Below are positions 53,901 to 64,000 of a DNA stretch of 64,000 nucleotides, one piece after another. The translations under genes were made by a program, and so were the position numbers. The notes under the pieces were generated by a model, which searched no databases, was not told the DNA's origin, and saw only the letters and a program-made list of their open reading frames with translations. This stretch comes from Hexactinellida sp. DTS-2022 (taxonomy: Eukaryota > Porifera > Hexactinellida). The DNA lies in assembly GCA_028753945.1 (NCBI GenBank), contig JAPNXP010000005.1:5043809-5107808 (forward strand). The letters are read 5' to 3'. The first letter of the stretch is position 1. Every line of letters begins with the position of its first letter.

Positions 53901-55565
53901 TAATTCTATCACTCCCTTCGTTCCCAGCCAATTTTTAACCAACCAAAGATAGATTTTAAGAATGCTATAATAGTACATTAAGAAGGTGACTGTTTGACAA
54001 TAAACAATCCAGGTCACTTTAAAAAGAGATTTACTTTTCACCAGACATCCCAAACATCACATAAAGATAGCCAGTCCTTTCACTATACCCCATCAAAGAC
54101 AATAAAAAAGAATAATTCTATCACTCCCTTCGTTCCCAGCCAATTTTTAACCAACCAAAGATAGATTTTAAGAATGCTATAATAGTACATTAAGAAGGTG
54201 ACTGTTTGACAATAAACAATCCAGGTCACTTTAAAAAGAGATTTACTTTTCACCAGACATCCCAAACATCACATAAAGATAGCCAGTCCTTTCACTATAC
54301 CCCATCAAAGACAATAAAAAAGAATAATTCTATCACTCCCTTCGTTCCCAGCCAATTTTTAACCAACCAAAGATAGATTTTAAGAATGCTATAATAGTAC
54401 ATTAAGAAGGTGACTGTTTGACAATAAACAATCCAGGTCACTTTAAAAAGAGATTTACTTTTCACCAGACATCCCAAACATCACATAAAGATAGCCAGTC
54501 CTTTTACTATACCCCATCAAAGACAATAAAAAAGAATAATTCTATCACTCCCTTCGTTCCCAGCCAATTTTTAACCATAAGAAGATAGATTTTAAGAATG
54601 CTATAAAAGTACATTTGGAAGGTGACTGTTTGACATTAAACAATCCAGGTCACTTTAAAAAGAGATTTACTTTTCACCAGACATCCCAAACATCACATAG
54701 GATAGCCATACTTTACAATATATTCCATCAAAGACAATAAAAAAGAAGAATTCTATCACTCCCTTCGTTCCCAGCCAATTTTTAACCAACCAAAGATAGA
54801 TTTTAAGAATGCTATAATAGTACATTAAGAAGGTGACTGTTTGACAATAAACAATCCAGGTCACTCTAAAAAGAGATTTACTTTTCACCAGACATCCCAA
54901 ACATCACATAAAGATAGCCAGTCCTTTCACTATACCCCATCAAAGACAATAAAAAAGAATAATTCTATCACTCCCTTCGTTCCCAGCCAATTTTTAACCA
55001 ACCAAAGATAGATTTTAAGAATGCTATAATAGTACATTAAGAAGGTGACTGTTTGACAATAAACAATCCAGGTCACTTTAAAAAGAGATTTACTTTTCAC
55101 CAGACATCCCAAACATCACATAAAGATAGCCAGTCCTTTCACTATACCCCATCAAAGACAATAAAAAAGAATAATTCTATCACTCCCTTCGTTCCCAGCC
55201 AATTTTTAACCAACCAAAGATAGATTTTAAGAATGCTATAATAGTACATTAAGAAGGTGACTGTTTGACAATAAACAATCCAGGTCACTTTAAAAAGAGA
55301 TTTACTTTTCACCAGACATCCCAAACATCACATAAAGATAGCCAGTCCTTTCACTATACCCCATCAAAGACAATAAAAAAGAATAATTCTATCACTCCCT
55401 TCGTTCCCAGCCAATTTTTAACCAACCAAAGATAGATTTTAAGAATGCTATAATAGTACATTAAGAAGGTGACTGTTTGACAATAAACAATCCAGGTCAC
55501 TTTAAAAAGAGATTTACTTTCCACCAGACATCCCAAACATCACATAAAGATAGCCAGTCCTTTCA
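50906..55565. repeat. Higher-order repeat block within the satellite
   Basis: Two successive blocks of variant monomers in the same order. Each starts with a GTTTGCCAAT-type copy (50906 and 53236), has two 211-bp CATAGGATAG-type copies (51278, 52337 and 53608, 54667), and ends with the CTTTCCACC type and its TACTAGTAC partner. The first block is 2330 bp (11 monomers), the second 2542 bp (12 monomers, one extra standard copy). This shows that amplification went in multi-monomer units. Confidence 0.8.
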
Positions 55566-58500
55566 CTATACCCCATCAAAGACAATGAAAAAGAAGAATT
55601 CTATCACTCCCTTCGTTCCCAGCCAATTTTTAACCAACCAAAGATAGATTTTAAGAATGCTATACTAGTACATTTGGAAGGTGACTGTTTGACAATAAAC
55701 AATCCAGGTCACTTTAAAAAGAGATTTACTTTTCACCAGACATCCCAAACATCACATAAAGATAGCCAGTCCTTTCACTATACCCCATCAAAGACAATAA
55801 AAAAGAATAATTCTATCACTCCCTTCGTTCCCAGCCAATTTTTAACCAACCAAAGATAGATTTTAAGAATGCTATAATAGTACATTAAGAAGGTGACTGT
55901 TTGACAATAAACAATCCAGGTCACTCTAAAAAGAGATTTACTTTTCACCAGACATCCCAAACATCACATAAAGATAGCCAGTCCTTTCACTATACCCCAT
56001 CAAAGACAATAAAAAAGAATAATTCTATCACTCCCTTCGTTCCCAGCCAATTTTTAACCAACCAAAGATAGATTTTAAGAATGCTATAATAGTACATTAA
56101 GAAGGTGACTGTTTGACAATAAACAATCCAGGTCACTTTAAAAAGAGATTTACTTTTCACCAGACATCCCAAACATCACATAAAGATAGCCAGTCCTTTC
56201 ACTATACCCCATCAAAGACAATAAAAAAGAATAATTCTATCACTCCCTTCGTTCCCAGCCAATTTTTAACCAACCAAAGATAGATTTTAAGAATGCTATA
56301 ATAGTACATTAAGAAGGTGACTGTTTGACAATAAACAATCCAGGTCACTTTAAAAAGAGATTTACTTTTCACCAGACATCCCAAACATCACATAAAGATA
56401 GCCAGTCCTTTCACTATACCCCATCAAAGACAATAAAAAAGAATAATTCTATCACTCCCTTCGTTCCCAGCCAATTTTTAACCAACCAAAGATAGATTTT
56501 AAGAATGCTATAATAGTACATTAAGAAGGTGACTGTTTGACAATAAACAATCCAGGTCACTTTAAAAAGAGATTTACTTTTCACCAGACATCCCAAACAT
56601 CACATAAAGATAGCCAGTCCTTTCACTATACCCCATCAAAGACAATAAAAAAGAATAATTCTATCACTCCCTTCGTTCCCAGCCAATTTTTAACCAACCA
56701 AAGATAGATTTTAAGAATGCTATAATAGTACATTAAGAAGGTGACTGTTTGACAATAAACAATCCAGGTCACTTTAAAAAGAGATTTACTTTTCACCAGA
56801 CATCCCAAACATCACATAAAGATAGCCAGTCCTTTCACTATACCCCATCAAAGACAATAAAAAAGAATAATTCTATCACTCCCTTCGTTCCCAGCCAATT
56901 TTTAACCAACCAAAGATAGATTTTAAGAATGCTATAATAGTACATTAAGAAGGTGACTGTTTGACAATAAACAATCCAGGTCACTTTAAAAAGAGATTTA
57001 CTTTCCACCAGACATCCCAAACATCACATAAAGATAGCCAGTCCTTTCACTATACCCCATCAAAGACAATGAAAAAGAAGAATTCTATCACTCCCTTCGT
57101 TCCCAGCCAATTTTTAACCAACCAAAGATAGATTTTAAGAATGCTATACTAGTACATTTGGAAGGTGACTGTTTGACAATAAACAATCCAGGTCACTTTA
57201 AAAAGAGATTTACTTTTCACCAGACATCCCAAACATCACATAAAGATAGCCAGTCCTTTCACTATACCCCATCAAAGACAATAAAAAAGAATAATTCTAT
57301 CACTCCCTTCGTTCCCAGCCAATTTTTAACCAACCAAAGATAGATTTTAAGAATGCTATAATAGTACATTAAGAAGGTGACTGTTTGACAATAAACAATC
57401 CAGGTCACTCTAAAAAGAGATTTACTTTTCACCAGACATCCCAAACATCACATAAAGATAGCCAGTCCTTTCACTATACCCCATCAAAGACAATAAAAAA
57501 GAATAATTCTATCACTCCCTTCGTTCCCAGCCAATTTTTAACCAACCAAAGATAGATTTTAAGAATGCTATAATAGTACATTAAGAAGGTGACTGTTTGA
57601 CAATAAACAATCCAGGTCACTTTAAAAAGAGATTTACTTTTCACCAGACATCCCAAACATCACATAAAGATAGCCAGTCCTTTCACTATACCCCATCAAA
57701 GACAATAAAAAAGAATAATTCTATCACTCCCTTCGTTCCCAGCCAATTTTTAACCAACCAAAGATAGATTTTAAGAATGCTATAATAGTACATTAAGAAG
57801 GTGACTGTTTGACAATAAACAATCCAGGTCACTTTAAAAAGAGATTTACTTTTCACCAGACATCCCAAACATCACATAAAGATAGCCAGTCCTTTCACTA
57901 TACCCCATCAAAGACAATAAAAAAGAATAATTCTATCACTCCCTTCGTTCCCAGCCAATTTTTAACCAACCAAAGATAGATTTTAAGAATGCTATAATAG
58001 TACATTAAGAAGGTGACTGTTTGACAATAAACAATCCAGGTCACTTTAAAAAGAGATTTACTTTTCACCAGACATCCCAAACATCACATAAAGATAGCCA
58101 GTCCTTTCACTATACCCCATCAAAGACAATAAAAAAGAATAATTCTATCACTCCCTTCGTTCCCAGCCAATTTTTAACCAACCAAAGATAGATTTTAAGA
58201 ATGCTATAATAGTACATTAAGAAGGTGACTGTTTGACAATAAACAATCCAGGTCACTTTAAAAAGAGATTTACTTTCCACCAGACATCCCAAACATCACA
58301 TAAAGATAGCCAGTCCTTTCACTATACCCCATCAAAGACAATGAAAAAGAAGAATTCTATCACTCCCTTCGTTCCCAGCCAATTTTTAACCAACCAAAGA
58401 TAGATTTTAAGAATGCTATACTAGTACATTTGGAAGGTGACTGTTTGACAATAAACAATCCAGGTCACTTTAAAAAGAGATTTACTTTTCACCAGACATC

Positions 58501-61500
58501 CCAAACATCACATAAAGATAGCCAGTCCTTTCACTATACCCCATCAAAGACAATAAAAAAGAATAATTCTATCACTCCCTTCGTTCCCAGCCAATTTTTA
58601 ACCAACCAAAGATAGATTTTAAGAATGCTATAATAGTACATTAAGAAGGTGACTGTTTGACAATAAACAATCCAGGTCACTCTAAAAAGAGATTTACTTT
58701 TCACCAGACATCCCAAACATCACATAAAGATAGCCAGTCCTTTCACTATACCCCATCAAAGACAATAAAAAAGAATAATTCTATCACTCCCTTCGTTCCC
58801 AGCCAATTTTTAACCAACCAAAGATAGATTTTAAGAATGCTATAATAGTACATTAAGAAGGTGACTGTTTGACAATAAACAATCCAGGTCACTTTAAAAA
58901 GAGATTTACTTTTCACCAGACATCCCAAACATCACATAAAGATAGCCAGTCCTTTCACTATACCCCATCAAAGACAATAAAAAAGAATAATTCTATCACT
59001 CCCTTCGTTCCCAGCCAATTTTTAACCAACCAAAGATAGATTTTAAGAATGCTATAATAGTACATTAAGAAGGTGACTGTTTGACAATAAACAATCCAGG
59101 TCACTTTAAAAAGAGATTTACTTTTCACCAGACATCCCAAACATCACATAAAGATAGCCAGTCCTTTCACTATACCCCATCAAAGACAATAAAAAAGAAT
59201 AATTCTATCACTCCCTTCGTTCCCAGCCAATTTTTAACCAACCAAAGATAGATTTTAAGAATGCTATAATAGTACATTAAGAAGGTGACTGTTTGACAAT
59301 AAACAATCCAGGTCACTCTAAAAAGAGATTTACTTTTCACCAGACATCCCAAACATCACATAAAGATAGCCAGTCCTTTTACTATACCCCATCAAAGACA
59401 ATAAAAAAGAATAATTCTATCACTCCCTTCGTTCCCAGCCAATTTTTAACCAACCAAAGATAGATTTTAAGAATGCTATAATAGTACATTAAGAAGGTGA
59501 CTGTTTGACAATAAACAATCCAGGTCACTTTAAAAAGAGATTTACTTTTCACCAGACATCCCAAACATCACATAAAGATAGCCAGTCCTTTCACTATACC
59601 CCATCAAAGACAATAAAAAAGAATAATTCTATCACTCCCTTCGTTCCCAGCCAATTTTTAACCAACCAAAGATAGATTTTAAGAATGCTATAATAGTACA
59701 TTAAGAAGGTGACTGTTTGACAATAAACAATCCAGGTCACTTTAAAAAGAGATTTACTTTCCACCAGACATCCCAAACATCACATAAAGATAGCCAGTCC
59801 TTTCACTATACCCCATCAAAGACAATGAAAAAGAAGAATTCTATCACTCCCTTCGTTCCCAGCCAATTTTTAACCAACCAAAGATAGATTTTAAGAATGC
59901 TATACTAGTACATTTGGAAGGTGACTGTTTGACAATAAACAATCCAGGTCACTTTAAAAAGAGATTTACTTTTCACCAGACATCCCAAACATCACATAAA
60001 GATAGCCAGTCCTTTCACTATACCCCATCAAAGACAATAAAAAAGAATAATTCTATCACTCCCTTCGTTCCCAGCCAATTTTTAACCAACCAAAGATAGA
60101 TTTTAAGAATGCTATAATAGTACATTAAGAAGGTGACTGTTTGACAATAAACAATCCAGGTCACTCTAAAAAGAGATTTACTTTTCACCAGACATCCCAA
60201 ACATCACATAAAGATAGCCAGTCCTTTCACTATACCCCATCAAAGACAATAAAAAAGAATAATTCTATCACTCCCTTCGTTCCCAGCCAATTTTTAACCA
60301 ACCAAAGATAGATTTTAAGAATGCTATAATAGTACATTAAGAAGGTGACTGTTTGACAATAAACAATCCAGGTCACTTTAAAAAGAGATTTACTTTTCAC
60401 CAGACATCCCAAACATCACATAAAGATAGCCAGTCCTTTCACTATACCCCATCAAAGACAATAAAAAAGAATAATTCTATCACTCCCTTCGTTCCCAGCC
60501 AATTTTTAACCAACCAAAGATAGATTTTAAGAATGCTATAATAGTACATTAAGAAGGTGACTGTTTGACAATAAACAATCCAGGTCACTTTAAAAAGAGA
60601 TTTACTTTTCACCAGACATCCCAAACATCACATAAAGATAGCCAGTCCTTTCACTATACCCCATCAAAGACAATAAAAAAGAATAATTCTATCACTCCCT
60701 TCGTTCCCAGCCAATTTTTAACCAACCAAAGATAGATTTTAAGAATGCTATAATAGTACATTAAGAAGGTGACTGTTTGACAATAAACAATCCAGGTCAC
60801 TTTAAAAAGAGATTTACTTTTCACCAGACATCCCAAACATCACATAAAGATAGCCAGTCCTTTCACTATACCCCATCAAAGACAATAAAAAAGAATAATT
60901 CTATCACTCCCTTCGTTCCCAGCCAATTTTTAACCAACCAAAGATAGATTTTAAGAATGCTATAATAGTACATTAAGAAGGTGACTGTTTGACAATAAAC
61001 AATCCAGGTCACTTTAAAAAGAGATTTACTTTTCACCAGACATCCCAAACATCACATAAAGATAGCCAGTCCTTTCACTATACCCCATCAAAGACAATAA
61101 AAAAGAATAATTCTATCACTCCCTTCGTTCCCAGCCAATTTTTAACCAACCAAAGATAGATTTTAAGAATGCTATAATAGTACATTAAGAAGGTGACTGT
61201 TTGACAATAAACAATCCAGGTCACTCTAAAAAGAGATTTACTTTTCACCAGACATCCCAAACATCACATAAAGATAGCCAGTCCTTTCACTATACCCCAT
61301 CAAAGACAATAAAAAAGAATAATTCTATCACTCCCTTCGTTCCCAGCCAATTTTTAACCAACCAAAGATAGATTTTAAGAATGCTATAATAGTACATTAA
61401 GAAGGTGACTGTTTGACAATAAACAATCCAGGTCACTTTAAAAAGAGATTTACTTTTCACCAGACATCCCAAACATCACATAAAGATAGCCAGTCCTTTC

Positions 61501-64000
61501 ACTATACCCCATCAAAGACAATAAAAAAGAATAATTCTATCACTCCCTTCGTTCCCAGCCAATTTTTAACCAACCAAAGATAGATTTTAAGAATGCTATA
61601 ATAGTACATTAAGAAGGTGACTGTTTGACAATAAACAATCCAGGTCACTTTAAAAAGAGATTTACTTTTCACCAGACATCCCAAACATCACATAAAGATA
61701 GCCAGTCCTTTCACTATACCCCATCAAAGACAATAAAAAAGAATAATTCTATCACTCCCTTCGTTCCCAGCCAATTTTTAACCAACCAAAGATAGATTTT
61801 AAGAATGCTATAATAGTACATTAAGAAGGTGACTGTTTGACAATAAACAATCCAGGTCACTTTAAAAAGAGATTTACTTTTCACCAGACATCCCAAACAT
61901 CACATAAAGATAGCCAGTCCTTTCACTATACCCCATCAAAGACAATAAAAAAGAATAATTCTATCACTCCCTTCGTTCCCAGCCAATTTTTAACCAACCA
62001 AAGATAGATTTTAAGAATGCTATAATAGTACATTAAGAAGGTGACTGTTTGACAATAAACAATCCAGGTCACTTTAAAAAGAGATTTACTTTTCACCAGA
62101 CATCCCAAACATCACATAAAGATAGCCAGTCCTTTCACTATACCCCATCAAAGACAATAAAAAAGAATAATTCTATCACTCCCTTCGTTCCCAGCCAATT
62201 TTTAACCAACCAAAGATAGATTTTAAGAATGCTATAATAGTACATTAAGAAGGTGACTGTTTGACAATAAACAATCCAGGTCACTCTAAAAAGAGATTTA
62301 CTTTTCACCAGACATCCCAAACATCACATAAAGATAGCCAGTCCTTTTACTATACCCCATCAAAGACAATAAAAAAGAATAATTCTATCACTCCCTTCGT
62401 TCCCAGCCAATTTTTAACCAACCAAAGATAGATTTTAAGAATGCTATAATAGTACATTAAGAAGGTGACTGTTTGCCAATAAACAATCCAGGTCACTTTA
62501 AAAAGAGATTTACTTTTCACCAGACATCCCAAACATCACATAAAGATAGCCAGTCCTTTCACTATACCCCATCAAAGACAATAAAAAAGAATAATTCTAT
62601 CACTCCCTTCGTTCCCAGCCAATTTTTAACCAACCAAAGATAGATTTTAAGAATGCTATAATAGTACATTAAGAAGGTGACTGTTTGACAATAAACAATC
62701 CAGGTCACTCTAAAAAGAGATTTACTTTTCACCAGACATCCCAAACATCACATAAAGATAGCCAGTCCTTTCACTATACCCCATCAAAGACAATAAAAAA
62801 GAATAATTCTATCACTCCCTTCGTTCCCAGCCAATTTTTAACCAACCAAAGATAGATTTTAAGAATGCTATAATAGTACATTAAGAAGGTGACTGTTTGA
62901 CAATAAACAATCCAGGTCACTTTAAAAAGAGATTTACTTTTCACCAGACATCCCAAACATCACATAAAGATAGCCAGTCCTTTCACTATACCCCATCAAA
63001 GACAATAAAAAAGAATAATTCTATCACTCCCTTCGTTCCCAGCCAATTTTTAACCAACCAAAGATAGATTTTAAGAATGCTATAATAGTACATTAAGAAG
63101 GTGACTGTTTGACAATAAACAATCCAGGTCACTCTAAAAAGAGATTTACTTTTCACCAGACATCCCAAACATCACATAAAGATAGCCAGTCCTTTTACTA
63201 TACCCCATCAAAGACAATAAAAAAGAATAATTCTATCACTCCCTTCGTTCCCAGCCAATTTTTAACCAACCAAAGATAGATTTTAAGAATGCTATAATAG
63301 TACATTAAGAAGGTGACTGTTTGACAATAAACAATCCAGGTCACTTTAAAAAGAGATTTACTTTTCACCAGACATCCCAAACATCACATAAAGATAGCCA
63401 GTCCTTTCACTATACCCCATCAAAGACAATAAAAAAGAATAATTCTATCACTCCCTTCGTTCCCAGCCAATTTTTAACCAACCAAAGATAGATTTTAAGA
63501 ATGCTATAATAGTACATTAAGAAGGTGACTGTTTGACAATAAACAATCCAGGTCACTCTAAAAAGAGATTTACTTTTCACCAGACATCCCAAACATCACA
63601 TAAAGATAGCCAGTCCTTTCACTATACCCCATCAAAGACAATAAAAAAGAATAATTCTATCACTCCCTTCGTTCCCAGCCAATTTTTAACCAACCAAAGA
63701 TAGATTTTAAGAATGCTATAATAGTACATTAAGAAGGTGACTGTTTGACAATAAACAATCCAGGTCACTTTAAAAAGAGATTTACTTTTCACCAGACATC
63801 CCAAACATCACATAAAGATAGCCAGTCCTTTCACTATACCCCATCAAAGACAATAAAAAAGAATAATTCTATCACTCCCTTCGTTCCCAGCCAATTTTTA
63901 ACCAACCAAAGATAGATTTTAAGAATGCTATAATAGTACATTAAGAAGGTGACTGTTTGACAATAAACAATCCAGGTCACTTTAAAAAGAGATTTACTTT

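Larger units (their letters stand above)
49229..64000. repeat. 212-bp tandem satellite array (continues beyond window)
   Basis: About 67 head-to-tail copies of a 212-bp AT-rich monomer, first recognisable at AAGAATGCTATAATAGTAC (about 49230) and still running at the window end. Copies are mostly over 95% alike. Recurrent variant classes exist: a CTTTCCACC type; one with TACTAGTACATTTGGAAG and GAAAAAGAAG; one with CCATAAGAAGATAG and GACATTAAAC; a 211-bp type with CATAGGATAGCCATAC; and types differing at CACTCTAAA or GTTTGCCAAT. The first monomer is interrupted by a MITE. The 60-codon frames in each copy do not join up because 212 is not a multiple of 3. Location could be centromeric, subtelomeric or interstitial; the sequence does not decide. 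Confidence 0.97.

Noticed and set aside
50058..63804. Repeated 60-codon ORFs (MGCLVKSKSLF type) in every satellite copy
   Set aside because: They arise because the monomer happens to lack stops in one minus frame. The 212-bp period breaks the frame from copy to copy, no splice or start context supports them, and variants change them freely.
49998..64000. CENP-B box in the satellite (CCCTTCGTTCCCAGCC)
   Set aside because: Only the TTCG part fits nTTCGnnnnAnnCGGGn; the A and CGGG positions do not match in either direction.
49229..64000. CRISPR-like array
   Set aside because: Repeats are 212 bp, directly adjacent and without unique spacers, in an animal genome; it is a satellite.

Overview
This is nuclear DNA of an animal with a very compact genome. 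Genes have no introns or introns mostly 43-65 nt long, intergenic gaps are often 50-200 bp, and the gene set is metazoan: a Trio/Kalirin RhoGEF kinase, NF-kB, KSR, MEX3, inversin, DENND2, ATG9, AK8 and others. Coding DNA is GC-rich and spacers are AT-rich. Small introns, short proteins and a domain repertoire shared with early-branching animals suggest a sponge-like or similar compact metazoan. A glass sponge is one candidate because spliced-leader trans-splicing is reported there, but the species cannot be fixed from sequence alone.

Layout. 1-5769 (all minus): ALDH16A1 (5' part only), POLR2L, an inversin-like gene and ADCK1, separated by 61-84 bp. 5995-18951 (minus): one giant ten-exon Trio/Kalirin-family gene of about 4051 residues with a 10.26 kb last exon and, unusually, two Ig-FN3-kinase cassettes; its two longest introns each carry a MITE. 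19605-21404 (plus): an intronless NF-kB with a long unrecognised N-terminus and no ankyrin repeats, transcribed divergently from Trio. 22620-30849 (minus): MEX3, KSR and DENND2. 31356-36155: WDHD1/And-1 (minus) and APMAP (plus) share a 77-bp divergent spacer. 36275-48625 (minus): nine consecutive intronless genes (ATG9, AK8, PSMB6, COASY, an unknown 556-residue protein, SNAPIN, a secreted EEP-family protein, SSU72, COX10) separated by 52-210 bp. 49229-64000: a 212-bp satellite array with higher-order structure that runs off the window; its first monomer is split by a 699-bp TTAA-type MITE.

How it hangs together. Sixteen of eighteen protein genes lie on the minus strand, and most have a 3' splice acceptor-like TAG or CAG within 0-18 nt upstream of the start codon. 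With the tiny gaps, this suggests polycistronic transcription resolved by trans-splicing. Within the runs the genes are mostly unrelated housekeeping functions (proteasome, CoA synthesis, autophagy, Pol II, haem A synthesis), as is usual for animal operons. Exon boundaries were deduced by hand from splice signals and reading frame. In each multi-exon gene the summed exon lengths come to a whole number of codons, which supports them, but they are not confirmed by transcripts.
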